A DNA stretch of 64,000 nucleotides, from assembly GCF_009735645.1 (NCBI RefSeq), contig NZ_CP032550.1, positions 2,294,001 to 2,358,000 of the forward strand. The letters are read 5' to 3'. A program made the translations under genes and the position numbers. How positions within the stretch are numbered: the stretch's first letter is position 1; every line of letters begins with the position of its first letter. The notes beneath the pieces were generated by a model. It saw only the letters and a program-made list of their open reading frames with translations, had not been told where the DNA came from and searched no databases. The stretch is from Microbacterium oryzae (GTDB taxonomy: Bacteria > Actinomycetota > Actinomycetes > Actinomycetales > Microbacteriaceae). This document shows positions 1 to 8,354 of this stretch, piece by piece.

Positions 1-755
1 ATGAGCAGGCCGGTGCCGAGGTCGCGCTGGAAGACGATGATGGCCATCGAGATGAGCCATACGACGATGAGAGGGCCGAACTCGCGGGCACGGGGGAAGC
101 TGAACCCGAGGATCTTCCGGCCCGTCGATGCGAGGCTCTCGCGGGTGCGGACGAGGTAGCCGGCGAAGAAGATCGCCAGGCAGATCTTCGCGAGCTCGCC
201 GGGCTGGAAGTTGAAGCCGAAGATGTTGATCCAGACGTCGGCGTTGCCGCCGCCGTGCAGGAACGGCACGAACGGCAGCATCAGCAGGACGATGCCGGTG
301 AGGCCGAAGATGTACGTGTACCGGAACAGCACGCGGTAGTTGCCGAGCAGCCACACCAGCAGGATCGCGAGCACGATCGACACGGCCGCGTACGCGATCT
401 GGTTCTGATAGGCCGTCGCATAGAGGCCATCCGAGTCGTTCTGGATGTCGATGCGGTAGATCATCGCGATGCCCAGCCCCGTCAGCAGGGTCGCGATGGG
501 CAGGAGGAACGGATCGGCCTGGGATGCCTGGATGCGCATCACGATGTGCAGCACGAGGGTCAGCGCGCCGACCACGCCCAAGCCGATGAGGACTCCGGGG
601 CGGAGCTCCCCGATGGCGCCGAACTGCACGAGCACGACGGCCCCTGCCGACACGGCGAGGGCGAACAGCAGCAGGAGCAGCTCGCGGTTGCGCAGCGGCT
701 GCGGTCTCCGCACACGGCGCAGGGCCTTGTGGATCTGGGTGTCGGCGGCGGTCAT
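1..755 (-). CDS. rodA: FtsW/RodA-family peptidoglycan glycosyltransferase, N-terminal part (cut by window edge)
   Basis: A SEDS-family polytopic membrane protein that polymerises lipid II during cell elongation or division. The first 251 residues are visible and the C-terminus lies beyond base 1. After a basic cytoplasmic N-terminus there are several hydrophobic segments, then the family motif QPGELAKICLAIFFAGYL and FQRDLGTGLL near the edge, both typical of the RodA/FtsW core. ATG at 755 overlaps the pstP stop by 4 nt (ATGA), so translation is probably coupled. The order fhaA-fhaB-pstP-rodA is the standard actinobacterial cell-wall signalling operon, in which pbpA, pknA and pknB usually follow. 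RodA is preferred over FtsW because of this position. Confidence 0.9.
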   Translation of the reverse strand, partial: MTAADTQIHKALRRVRRPQPLRNRELLLLLFALAVSAGAVVLVQFGAIGELRPGVLIGLGVVGALTLVLHIVMRIQASQADPFLLPIATLLTGLGIAMIYRIDIQNDSDGLYATAYQNQIAYAAVSIVLAILLVWLLGNYRVLFRYTYIFGLTGIVLLMLPFVPFLHGGGNADVWINIFGFNFQPGELAKICLAIFFAGYLVRTRESLASTGRKILGFSFPRAREFGPLIVVWLISMAIIVFQRDLGTGLL

Positions 756-2086
756 TCCTCGCCCTCCGGCGTCGGCGTGGGTGTGGGCGTCGAGAGATCC
801 TCGCTCGCGCTCTCGTCCTCATCGAGGGTCTCGTCGATCTCACCCGGGGCGAGCCGGTACGAGCGCAGGCGCTCGACGATCGCCTCGGCGTCGGCGAGCG
901 AGCGCGCGGTGATCGTGCGCTCGACCTGGGCGCGATACGCCTGCGGCAGATCGGCGAGGACGACGTCGGTGTCCTCGCGGACCTCGGACAGCGAGACGGG
1001 CCCGAGCGACTGCTGGATGCCCTGGTAGATGACGACGGAGTCGTCGTCGGCGCCGACGAAGTAGCGCGTCTGCGTCCAGCTGAAGAACGCCGCCAGGCCT
1101 GCCGCGATCGCCGCCACGAGGACGAGGAGCGCGACGATCGCACCGAGGCGCCGACGGCCGCGGCGGCGGCGGTCCTCGGCGATGAGCTCCTGGAGGTACT
1201 CCGGCTCGGGCTCGAAGTGCGTCGGCACGTTCGCGGCCGCGCGGTTCGGATGGAACCAGCTCGTCGGCAGGACGGGCCGGCTCAGCGGAGCGTCGGCGAC
1301 GATGCCCTGCGGGTTGGAGGCCGAGCCCACGATCGTCGCGGTGCCGGTGTAGAGCGGATGCTGCCCGCCGACGTCGACGATGACGATCGTGACGTTGTCG
1401 GGGGCGCCGCCGTCGAGGGCGTACTTCAGCAGGATGTCCGCGGTGCGGCCGGGGGCGAATCCCTGCCGCAGCGCCTTCGTGACGTGCGTCTCGTCGACGA
1501 CGCCGGAGAGGCCATCCGAGCAGATCAGCCAGCGGTCGCCCTCGTGCGTCGGCATGACGAACGTGTCGACCTCGGGGTGGGCGTCCATGTCGCCGAGCAC
1601 GCGCATGAGCACCGAACGGCGCGGGTGGTAGCGCGCCTCCTCGGGTGTGATGCGGCCGGAGTCGACCAGGCGCTGCACGAAGGTGTGGTCGGCGGTGATC
1701 TGCGTGAGCTCGTCGTCGCGGTAGAGGTAGATGCGCGAGTCGCCGATGTGGGCGATGACGGCGTAGTCGTCGACCATGATGATCGAGCTGACCGTGGTGC
1801 CGAGGCCGGCGAGCTCGGGGCGGCGCGAGGCGATCTGGATGAGGTCGCCCGCGGTCGAGGAGATCGTGTGCTTGAGCGCGTCCTCGGCCTCCGCCGGCGA
1901 GGCGTAGACCTGGTCGAGCGGCTCGAGCTTCTGGATGGCGACGGCGGAGGCCACGTCGCCGCCCGCGTGGCCGCCCATGCCGTCGGCGACGACGAACAGG
2001 TTGGACCCGGCGTAGCCGGAGTCCTGGTTGTTCGATCGCACCTTCCCCGTGTGGGAGATGGCGGCGCTGGAGCCGGTGAAGACCAT
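752..2086 (-). CDS. pstP: PP2C-family Ser/Thr protein phosphatase
   Basis: A metal-dependent (Mg/Mn) phosphatase that reverses phosphorylation by PknA/PknB-type kinases. It has 444 residues. The catalytic PP2C domain fills about residues 1-235 and shows the metal-binding motifs RSNNQD, VADGMGGHAGGD, GDSR and GGAPDNVT. A single transmembrane helix follows at about residues 305-330, then an extracytoplasmic domain and a Thr/Pro/Glu-rich tail. This layout matches mycobacterial PstP. The stop overlaps the next gene's ATG, and the upstream fhaB ends 10 nt before its start, so it is part of one operon with the two FHA proteins that are likely phospho-substrates. Confidence 0.95.
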   Translation of the reverse strand: MVFTGSSAAISHTGKVRSNNQDSGYAGSNLFVVADGMGGHAGGDVASAVAIQKLEPLDQVYASPAEAEDALKHTISSTAGDLIQIASRRPELAGLGTTVSSIIMVDDYAVIAHIGDSRIYLYRDDELTQITADHTFVQRLVDSGRITPEEARYHPRRSVLMRVLGDMDAHPEVDTFVMPTHEGDRWLICSDGLSGVVDETHVTKALRQGFAPGRTADILLKYALDGGAPDNVTIVIVDVGGQHPLYTGTATIVGSASNPQGIVADAPLSRPVLPTSWFHPNRAAANVPTHFEPEPEYLQELIAEDRRRRGRRRLGAIVALLVLVAAIAAGLAAFFSWTQTRYFVGADDDSVVIYQGIQQSLGPVSLSEVREDTDVVLADLPQAYRAQVERTITARSLADAEAIVERLRSYRLAPGEIDETLDEDESASEDLSTPTPTPTPEGEE

Positions 2087-2096
2087 CGGGCGGCGG

Positions 2097-2609
2097 CTAC
2101 TTCCGCAGCTCGAACGTCGTGGCGCCGACCTTCACCGGCACCCCGAACGGCACCGGGACGGGGGCGTCCGGCGAGACGCGGTGGCCGTCGAGGAAGGTGC
2201 CGTTGGTGGACTGCAGATCCTGCAGCAGCCACTGCTCGCCGCGCAGGAGGAGGCGAGCGTGATGGCTGGAGGTGTAGTCGTCGCGGATGACGAGGCCCGA
2301 CTCGCTCGAGCGGCCGATCGTCAGCGCATCGCGGCCGAGGGGGAGCTCGAGGCCGGCCTTGGGACCCGACGTGATGACGATGCGGGTGGCCGCGCCGCCG
2401 GACGACGGTGCGCTCTGGGCGGGCGCCGGCGCTGCGGCGGGAGCGGGTGCCGCAGGCGCGGGAGTCGCCGCCGCGGCGCCGCTCCCCGGCAGCTTGCGCA
2501 CGCGCACGCCGAAGATGTCCGCGCGCAGCGAGAACACGACGGCGAACACGAACAGCCACAGCACGAGGAGGAAGCCGTACTGCAGCAGGAGCTGGGTGAG
2601 CGGGTTCAT
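2097..2609 (-). CDS. fhaB: Membrane-anchored FHA-domain protein FhaB/FipA
   Basis: 170 residues. An N-terminal transmembrane helix (about residues 8-32) is followed by an Ala/Pro-rich linker and a C-terminal FHA domain (about 85-165) with the conserved GRS...SSHHARL...LQDLQSTNGTFLDG pattern, where Arg, Ser, His and Asn contact phosphothreonine. In mycobacteria this protein is a substrate of the PknA/PknB kinases and links them to cell-division proteins. The start overlaps the fhaA stop by 4 nt (ATGA). Confidence 0.93.
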   Translation of the reverse strand: MNPLTQLLLQYGFLLVLWLFVFAVVFSLRADIFGVRVRKLPGSGAAAATPAPAAPAPAAAPAPAQSAPSSGGAATRIVITSGPKAGLELPLGRDALTIGRSSESGLVIRDDYTSSHHARLLLRGEQWLLQDLQSTNGTFLDGHRVSPDAPVPVPFGVPVKVGATTFELRK

Positions 2610-3340
2610 CGGTCCCCTCCGCGGAAGTCGTACAGCTCGGTGGCTGCGTCATGTCGCGACACGCGCTGCGGTGGCGCCGCGAGCGGCACGAGGCGGAAGA
2701 CGATGTCGGTGCGGCCGATCGTGATGACCTGCCCGTTGGAGAGGGCGGCCTGCCCGACGGGGACGCCGTCGAGCTTCGACCCGTTCGTGGAGCCGAGGTC
2801 GCGCACCATGGCGCGCTCGCCATCCCACAGCACCTCGACGTGCTTGCGGCTCGTGCCGGGGTCGGCGACGGTGATGTCGGCGTCGCTGCCGCGGCCGATC
2901 ACCGTGCGCGCTCGCGAGAGCGGATGGCGGCGGCCGGCGATCTCGACGACGGCCCGCCATTCGACGCGCCCCTCGGCCGTGACGGAGTCCACCGCGATCG
3001 TGCCGGTGGCCACCTGCTCGTCGGGCCGCAGGGAGATCGAGACCGGGCCGGGGAAGCTGTAGCCCTGCTTGGCGGCGTGCGCGCGCACCGCCTCGTCGAG
3101 CTCGTTCGTGAGCGCCGGGCCGAGCGCGGCCATCCGCTCGCCGTCGGCGGGGCTCACCCGGACGGTGAGGCTGTTGGGCACCAGCACCCGGTCGCGCGTG
3201 ACGATGGCGGCCTTCTTGTCGAGCTCGCTGCGCAGGGCGGAGGCGATCTCGACGGGCTGGAGCCCGCTGCGGAAGGTCTTCGCGAACGCGCTGTTCACGG
3301 CGCGCTCGAGCCCCTTCTCGAAGCTGTCAAGTAGTCCCAC
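2606..3340 (-). CDS. fhaA: FHA-domain protein FhaA (DUF3662 + FHA)
   Basis: About 244 residues. The N-terminal DUF3662 domain starts GLLDSFEKGLE and spans about residues 1-115. A C-terminal FHA domain (about 150-235) contains GRGSDADI, SRKHVEV and LGSTNGSKLDG. FhaA binds phosphorylated MviN/CwlM-type partners and tunes peptidoglycan precursor supply in relatives. I chose GTG at 3340 rather than the in-frame ATG at 3352 because the family begins with M-G-L-x, and because an AGGAG ribosome site lies between the two codons, 4 nt before the GTG. If the ATG were used, the AGGAG would be coding. Confidence 0.9.
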   Translation of the reverse strand: MGLLDSFEKGLERAVNSAFAKTFRSGLQPVEIASALRSELDKKAAIVTRDRVLVPNSLTVRVSPADGERMAALGPALTNELDEAVRAHAAKQGYSFPGPVSISLRPDEQVATGTIAVDSVTAEGRVEWRAVVEIAGRRHPLSRARTVIGRGSDADITVADPGTSRKHVEVLWDGERAMVRDLGSTNGSKLDGVPVGQAALSNGQVITIGRTDIVFRLVPLAAPPQRVSRHDAATELYDFRGGDR

Positions 3341-3373
3341 TGGGCTCCTCATGCAGGGCGGCTGGTCAGGGTC

Positions 3374-3393
3374 ATCGTAGCCAGAACGTCTGG
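3374..3393 (-). promoter_or_regulatory. Putative fhaA operon promoter with 13-bp inverted repeat
   Basis: On the minus strand a TACGAT -10-like box (3379 to 3374) lies 33 nt before the GTG of fhaA. Immediately upstream is the inverted repeat CCAGA-ACG-TCTGG (3381-3393), which would sit in the spacer and could be an operator. No clear -35 is seen. Confidence 0.4.
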
Positions 3394-3551
3394 AAACGCG
3401 GACGCCCTGCGCGAGAAGACGTCTGCAGGCGGATGGCCGTCATCCTGACGACGGACGGCGTCGGGGGCGCGACGCGCCCGTGATCCCGCTTTCGCGAGGC
3501 CCCGTCGGTCGTGTTATTCTCGGGAAGTTGGGTTCGGAGGTCTCGGACTCT

Positions 3552-3635
3552 GCGCGAGTGGCGGAATAGGCAGACGCGCTGGCTTCAGGTGCCAGTGCCC
3601 GAAAGGGCGTGGGGGTTCAACTCCCCCCTCGCGCA
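3552..3635 (+). tRNA. tRNA-Leu (anticodon CAG)
   Basis: The acceptor stem GCGCGAG pairs with CTCGCGC (3628-3634). The anticodon stem-loop is CTGGC-TTCAGGT-GCCAG with anticodon CAG, which reads CUG. A long variable arm, TGCCCGAAAGGGCGT, marks a class II tRNA, and the T arm is GGGGG-TTCAACT-CCCCC. The 3' CCA is not encoded (the DNA continues A-CAG). A possible -10 (TATTCT, 3515-3520) lies upstream, with a perfect terminator downstream. Confidence 0.96.
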
Positions 3636-3650
3636 CAGCGGATGTCAGGA

Positions 3651-3683
3651 GAAAGCCCCCGGTCGGATCGACCGGGGGCTTTC
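3651..3683. terminator. Bidirectional terminator after tRNA-Leu
   Basis: A perfect 15-bp stem (3651-3665 with 3669-3683) has a 3-nt GAT loop. The stem begins GAAAG and ends CTTTC, so each strand leaves a short U-rich run. It lies between the tRNA and the convergent DUF2382 gene. Confidence 0.85.
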
Positions 3684-3695
3684 TCGTGCCCGGAG

Positions 3696-4541
3696 TCAGA
3701 CGCCGCGGCGCCCGTCGGCGTCGCCGTCGAGCTCGACCTCCTCCTTGCGCACGTCGGCCTCGACGCGCTCGGTGTCGCTGACCGTCTCGGTGTCGAGGCG
3801 CACGCGCTCGACCGGGACGGTCTCCTTGTCGACGACCGGACGCTCCTCGGTCAGGACGACCTCGTGCTCGGCCTCGCTGATGTCGGGGCCGTCGAGGGCG
3901 TCGCCCGCGTTGCCGTCCGTGATGGGCTCGCGCTCGAGGCGGACCTCTTCGCGCTCGACGGGGACGGTGACCGTCTCGTGGTCGGTGACGACGTACTTGC
4001 GGAGGCGCGCGCGGCCCGTCTCGACGCGCTCGGTGCCGACGTTGAGCCGCTCCTCCGAGCGGGTCATCGCGTCGTCGCCGCCGACGCCACGTCCGCGGTC
4101 GCGGTCAGCGTCATCGACGAAGGTGCGGCCGGTCGTGCCCGTGCCGACACCGGTGGTGCCTGCGGTGCCCGCGCCGAAGTCGGATCCGGTGCCGTTCTCG
4201 GCGAAGTCGTCGCCCGCTCCGCCCGATCGGCTCGAGTCGCGGTAGTAGGAGTAGAGCTCGTCCTCCTCCGCCTCGGAGAGCTCGCCGTCGCTCTCGATGC
4301 GCGGAGCGTCCTTCACGAAGTCCTTCGAGAAGGGGACGCGGAGGTCGCCTCCGGTCTCCTCGGCCTGCTCGAGGGGGACGAACGACTCGGACGTGCCGAA
4401 GAGACCCGTCTTGACGGTGGCCCAGCTGGGACGACCCGAGTCCGAGTCCACGTAGATCTGACCGACGGTGCCGATCTTGTGCCCGTCGCTGTCGACGACG
4501 TTCGCACCGCTGAGGCTGTTGAGGTTCTGCTCGTTGATCAT
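3696..4541 (-). CDS. PRC-barrel and DUF2382 (YsnF/AvaK-type) stress protein
   Basis: 281 residues. The N-terminal PRC-barrel (about 1-115) carries GTVGQIYVDSDSGRPSWATV. A Gly/Thr-rich linker follows, then a charged DUF2382 domain (about 170-275) made of repeated Val/Glu/Arg strands. Actinobacterial proteins of this architecture are linked to general and desiccation stress, but the biochemical role is unknown. It is probably cytoplasmic: no signal peptide or membrane helix is seen. It is transcribed away from the YihY/BrkB gene and ends against the tRNA terminator. Confidence 0.85.
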   Translation of the reverse strand: MINEQNLNSLSGANVVDSDGHKIGTVGQIYVDSDSGRPSWATVKTGLFGTSESFVPLEQAEETGGDLRVPFSKDFVKDAPRIESDGELSEAEEDELYSYYRDSSRSGGAGDDFAENGTGSDFGAGTAGTTGVGTGTTGRTFVDDADRDRGRGVGGDDAMTRSEERLNVGTERVETGRARLRKYVVTDHETVTVPVEREEVRLEREPITDGNAGDALDGPDISEAEHEVVLTEERPVVDKETVPVERVRLDTETVSDTERVEADVRKEEVELDGDADGRRGV

Positions 4542-4667
4542 CTCGATCGTTCTCGCTTTCTTCTCCGGAGAGGGCGTCGACGGGTTCGCCGACGTGCCCC
4601 GCGCCGATCCCCATGAGAATCAGTCACGCCGTGAACGCTAGGGGACCCGTCCGCTCAACTCCTCGGG

Positions 4668-4696
4668 TTGTCAGGGTCCGATCGGCCCCCTATCCT
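4668..4696 (+). promoter_or_regulatory. Sigma70-type promoter for the YihY/BrkB gene
   Basis: A -35 box TTGTCA (4668-4673) and a -10 box TATCCT (4691-4696) are separated by exactly 17 bp. The start would be near 4703, giving a structured leader of about 105 nt before ATG 4809. Confidence 0.6.
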
Positions 4697-4699
4697 CGC

Positions 4700-4757
4700 G
4701 CCCTCCGCGGCCATCTGGAGGGCTTGCATACCGGGGCGCACGGGTCAACCCGTGCGC
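4700..4757 (+). promoter_or_regulatory. Structured leader with a 22-bp perfect palindrome
   Basis: Two hairpins lie in the predicted leader: GCCCTCC/GGAGGGC (4700-4706 with 4717-4723), and a perfect 10-bp inverted repeat with a 2-nt centre (GCGCACGGGT-CA-ACCCGTGCGC, 4736-4757). The second is tight enough to be either a protein operator in DNA or a cruciform/hairpin in RNA. No riboswitch class is recognised. Confidence 0.45.
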
Positions 4758-4808
4758 AGGAGCGGCCTGAGCCGCGTTACATCGAGGGGAGACGAGAAAG
4801 GCACGGAC

Positions 4809-5861
4809 ATGACGCCATCGCAAACCGCCCAGAATCCGGACGACGCCCACACGTCAGCGCCCGAGCATCCGGATCAGCCGGACTCCCCGACCCAGATCGA
4901 CAAGAGGTCGTGGGCGTTCGTCGCGCGGAAGTCCTTCCGCGAGTTCCTCGCCGACCAATGCCAGGACATCGCCGCGAGCCTGACCTACTACGGCGTCCTG
5001 GCGCTGTTCCCCGGCCTGCTCGCGGTCTTCTCCCTTCTCGGCGTCGTCGGGCAGGGGCAGCAGGCAGCGGACGCCGTGCTCGGGATCATCGGCTCGATCG
5101 CGCCGGGCGACACCGTCGACATGCTCGAGGGCCCGGTCACCGACATCGCCAACTCGCCGGCAGCCGGATTCGCCCTCATCAGCGGTCTCGTGCTCGCCAT
5201 CTGGTCGGCCTCGGGATACGTCGGCGCGTTCACCCGCGGGATGAACCGCATCTACGGCGTCGACGAGGGCCGCCCCTTCCTGAAGCTCAAGCCGCTGCAG
5301 CTGCTCGTGACCCTCATCACCGTCGTGATGATCGCGCTCGCCGCCGTGCTGCTGGTGATCTCGGGCCCGATCGCGCAGGCGATCGGCGATGCCATCGGGC
5401 TGGGAGACGTCGCGGTGACCGTGTGGAACATCGCACGCTGGCCGGTCCTCGCCGCCATCGTCGTGCTCCTCATCGCGATGCTGTACTACGCGACGCCGAA
5501 CGTGAAGCAGCCGAAGTTCCGCTGGATCAGCATGGGCGCCATCCTCGCGATCGTCATCCTCCTGATCGCGTCGATCGGCTTCGCCTTCTACGTCGCGAAC
5601 TTCTCCAACTACAACCGCACCTACGGCTCGTTCGCCGGCGTCATCGTGTTCCTGCTGTGGCTGTGGATCGCCAACATCGCGCTGCTCATCGGCGCGGAGT
5701 TCGATGCGGAGATGGAGCGCGGCCGCGAGCTCGAAGCGGGTCTGCCCGCGGAGGAGCGCATCCAGCTCCCCCTGCGTGACGACAAGCGCATCGAGAAGGC
5801 CGCGGAAGCACATCGCAAGGACGTCGCGAAGGCCCGCGAGATCCGACGCGACAACGACTGA
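4809..5861 (+). CDS. YihY/BrkB-family inner membrane protein
   Basis: 350 residues. After a hydrophilic, Pro/Asp-rich N-terminus of about 35 residues comes the family motif QCQDIAASLTYYGVLALFPGL, followed by about six transmembrane segments, including LLWLWIANIALLIGAEFDAEME near the C-terminus, then a charged tail. The family was once called ribonuclease BN or virulence factor BrkB. Its transport or envelope role is not settled. I chose ATG 4809 because an AAAGG site lies 7 nt upstream and the conserved region begins soon after; upstream in-frame codons lie inside the predicted promoter and leader. Confidence 0.9.
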   Translation: MTPSQTAQNPDDAHTSAPEHPDQPDSPTQIDKRSWAFVARKSFREFLADQCQDIAASLTYYGVLALFPGLLAVFSLLGVVGQGQQAADAVLGIIGSIAPGDTVDMLEGPVTDIANSPAAGFALISGLVLAIWSASGYVGAFTRGMNRIYGVDEGRPFLKLKPLQLLVTLITVVMIALAAVLLVISGPIAQAIGDAIGLGDVAVTVWNIARWPVLAAIVVLLIAMLYYATPNVKQPKFRWISMGAILAIVILLIASIGFAFYVANFSNYNRTYGSFAGVIVFLLWLWIANIALLIGAEFDAEMERGRELEAGLPAEERIQLPLRDDKRIEKAAEAHRKDVAKAREIRRDND

Positions 5862-5878
5862 CGCTCGCACCGTCGCGG

Positions 5879-5910
5879 AGAGGCGGCCGCCCGAGAGGGT
5901 GGCCGCCTCT
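5879..5910. terminator. Bidirectional terminator between YihY/BrkB and M4 protease genes
   Basis: The stem AGAGGCGGCC (5879-5888) pairs with GGCCGCCTCT (5901-5910). The loop contains an inner CCC-GAGA-GGG. It separates two convergent genes. Confidence 0.75.
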
Positions 5911-5936
5911 TCGTGCGCTCAGCCCTTTCGGCGCGC

Positions 5937-7271
5937 TCAGCCCTCCTGCTGCGAGCCGCGCTCGCCGCGCTCGAGGATGTCCCGCAGCAGCGCGAGCACC
6001 TCGTCGGGGAGGCCCTGCTCGCCGACCGTGATGTCGACGCGCTGGGAGATCTCGATGCGCCAGGTGTAGCCGTCGGGCACGGGGCGCGCCTCGGGGGCGA
6101 CGGTCTCGGCGAGGGAGACCAGTCGGTCGCGCTCGGGCTGGGCGAGTGCTGATTCCGGCACCTCGGCGACGTGCACCCGGCCGAGGAGACCGCCCGAGCG
6201 CTCCACCCGCACGGTGTCCGCGTCCGCGGGAGAGCCGGCCCCCGATTCCGCCGGTGCGACACCCACCTCCGCCCACGCGGACGCCACCGCCGACTGCTGC
6301 GCGGAGCCGTCGCCGAAGCGCTCGCCGGCCGCGCGGATGGTCGCGGTCGCGAACGCCGCGAAGTCCGCGTCTGAGGCGACCATCCTGCCCTCGAGGACGT
6401 CGTACCAGACGCGGCCCGCGCCATCCCACGAGTAGCCCCCGATGCCCGTCGCGGCGAGGTGGAAGGCGCGGTTGGGGATGCCGGAGTTGATGTGGACGCC
6501 GCCGTTGTCGGTCGTCGTGTCCACGTAGTCCGCCATGGAGGCGGGTTGCGGGTCGGCGCCCAGCACGTCGTCGTCGTACGCGGTGCCGGGAGCGGCGAGC
6601 GAGCGCAGGGCGACGCCCTGCACCTGGTCCGTGAAGATGCCCGCGCCGATGAGCCAGTCCGCCTCCGCCGCCGTCTGCCCGAGCAGCCGCTGCTTCACCA
6701 GGCTGCCGATGACGTCGGCGACCGACTCGTTGAGCGCGCCGGACTGGCCCTGGTACACGAGATCGACCGTCGCCTGCACGAATCCGTGCGCGAGCTCGTG
6801 CCCGACGATGTCGACCGCCGACGTGAATGAGCGGAAGACCTGGCCATCGCCATCCCCGAAGACCATGCGCTCGCCATCCCAGAAGGCGTTGTCGTACCGG
6901 TCGCCGTAGTGGACCGTCGCGAGCAGTGGCCGGCCGGCGCCATCCAGCGAATCGCGGCCGTACTCCTCCTGCAGGAGCGTCCATGTCGCCCCCAGCGCGT
7001 CGTACGCCTCATCCACCGCGACGTCGCCGGTGGCGGGATCGCCTTCGCGCCGCACGGTGGTGCCGGGGAGGGCGGTCGTGTTCGCGGCGTCGGAGATCGT
7101 CCGCTGCGGATGAGGCGCGACGAGGGTGGCGCGCACGGTCGGCACGGCGACGGCGCGCTTCACGCGCAGCGTCTCGTCGACGGTCAGGGTGCGCGCAGCA
7201 CAGGCCGACACGCGCTCGTCGGCGTGGGTGGTGAGGCGCTCCAGCAGGTATGGCGGCACGATCCCGTTCAT
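5937..7271 (-). CDS. Protealysin-like M4 metalloprotease with C-terminal emfourin-like inhibitor domain
   Basis: 444 residues from ATG 7271, chosen because the family-typical propeptide motif IVPPYLLERL follows at once; an upstream in-frame start would add 12 residues with no support. The zinc site is HELAH (158-162), with the third ligand in NESVADV (181-187) and the catalytic histidine in GGVHINSGIPNRAF (257-270). There is no signal peptide, as in protealysin-type M4 enzymes. Residues from about 350 to the end (VRVERSGGLLGRV, then PDGYTWRI and a helix LPDEVLALLRDIL) resemble emfourin, the small protein inhibitor of protealysin. The chain therefore appears to hold a short propeptide, the protease and its own inhibitor. 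The domain assignment of the C-terminus is by pattern only. Confidence 0.88.
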   Translation of the reverse strand: MNGIVPPYLLERLTTHADERVSACAARTLTVDETLRVKRAVAVPTVRATLVAPHPQRTISDAANTTALPGTTVRREGDPATGDVAVDEAYDALGATWTLLQEEYGRDSLDGAGRPLLATVHYGDRYDNAFWDGERMVFGDGDGQVFRSFTSAVDIVGHELAHGFVQATVDLVYQGQSGALNESVADVIGSLVKQRLLGQTAAEADWLIGAGIFTDQVQGVALRSLAAPGTAYDDDVLGADPQPASMADYVDTTTDNGGVHINSGIPNRAFHLAATGIGGYSWDGAGRVWYDVLEGRMVASDADFAAFATATIRAAGERFGDGSAQQSAVASAWAEVGVAPAESGAGSPADADTVRVERSGGLLGRVHVAEVPESALAQPERDRLVSLAETVAPEARPVPDGYTWRIEISQRVDITVGEQGLPDEVLALLRDILERGERGSQQEG

Positions 7272-7351
7272 GCAGCGACGGTATCCCCGGTCTCCGACAT
7301 CCGCCACGGGTGCCGCCCCGGTGCCGCTAGCGTGGAGCCCCGGGAGGACCG

Positions 7352-8344
7352 ATGGCGGATCAGCGGCGCGGGCCGAGCATCTACGACGTGGCGCAGCGCG
7401 CGCAGGTCTCGCATCAGACGGTGTCGCGGGTGCTCAACGACTACGCGGGGATCCGGCCGGCGACCCGTGAGCGCGTGCTCGAGGCCATCCGCGAGCTGGG
7501 GTACCGCCGCAGCGTCGCCGCCCGCACGCTGGCGACGAGCCGCACCAGGTCCATCGGCGTGCTGACGCCCGCGACGGCGGGGTTCGGTCCGGTGAGCACC
7601 CTGCTCGCGGTCGAGCATGCCGTGCGCGCGGCCGGTTACCGGCCGCTCGTCACGAGCGTCGTCCCCGAGCCCGATGCCGTGCGGGCGGGAGTGGAGTTCC
7701 TCCTCGACCACGCGGTCGAGGCGCTCGTCGCGATCACGCCGTACCGCGTCATGGTGGCCGAGCTTGAGGGACTGGAGCTCCCCTTCCTCACGCTGCAGGG
7801 CGGGGGAGAGGGGCTCGACGCGGTGAGCGTCGACCAGTCCGCCGCGATCGACGCGCTCGTCGACCATCTCCGCGCCCTCGGGCACACGGCCATCCAGCAC
7901 ATCGCCGGACCCGCGGGATACATCGAGGCCGACCTGCGGCGCGACGCGTTCGAGCGCTCGGCGCGCGAGCGCGGGCTGCCGCTGCTGCCCGTGCTCGCGG
8001 GCGACTGGACCGCCGACGCCGGCTACGCGCTCGCGGCATCGCTCGACCCGCGCGCGACGGCGGTCGTCGCCGGCAACGACCAGATGGCGCTCGGCGTGGT
8101 GCACGGGCTCGCCGATCGGGGCGTGCGCGTGCCGGAGGACGTCAGCGTCACGGGGTTCGACGACATCCCGGAGGCCGCGCACTCGTTGCCGCCGCTGACG
8201 ACCGCGCACCAGGACTTCGCCGAGATCGGGCGCCGCGCGGTGGCCCGCCTCGTCGCGCGGCTCGACGGCGCGTCGGCCCCGCCGCTCGAGGCCGTGGCCC
8301 CGCGCCTCGTCGTGCGGCGGTCGACCGCAGCGCCGCGCGCCTGA
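7352..8344 (+). CDS. LacI-family transcriptional regulator (probable arabinose operon repressor)
   Basis: 330 residues. The N-terminal helix-turn-helix is SIYDVAQRAQVSHQTVSRVLN with the hinge helix region RRSVAARTLATSRTRSIGVL. The rest is a periplasmic-binding-like sugar domain that ends with the family's GFDDIPEAAHSLPPLTT. A GGGAGG site precedes the ATG. It lies directly upstream of araBDA in the same direction, and a perfect GAGCGCTC-centred palindrome (8532-8547) sits just before araB. The regulator is thus the natural candidate to repress araBDA, released by L-arabinose or a derivative (inferred). Confidence 0.92.
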   Translation: MADQRRGPSIYDVAQRAQVSHQTVSRVLNDYAGIRPATRERVLEAIRELGYRRSVAARTLATSRTRSIGVLTPATAGFGPVSTLLAVEHAVRAAGYRPLVTSVVPEPDAVRAGVEFLLDHAVEALVAITPYRVMVAELEGLELPFLTLQGGGEGLDAVSVDQSAAIDALVDHLRALGHTAIQHIAGPAGYIEADLRRDAFERSARERGLPLLPVLAGDWTADAGYALAASLDPRATAVVAGNDQMALGVVHGLADRGVRVPEDVSVTGFDDIPEAAHSLPPLTTAHQDFAEIGRRAVARLVARLDGASAPPLEAVAPRLVVRRSTAAPRA

Positions 8345-8354
8345 GGCTCCTCCC

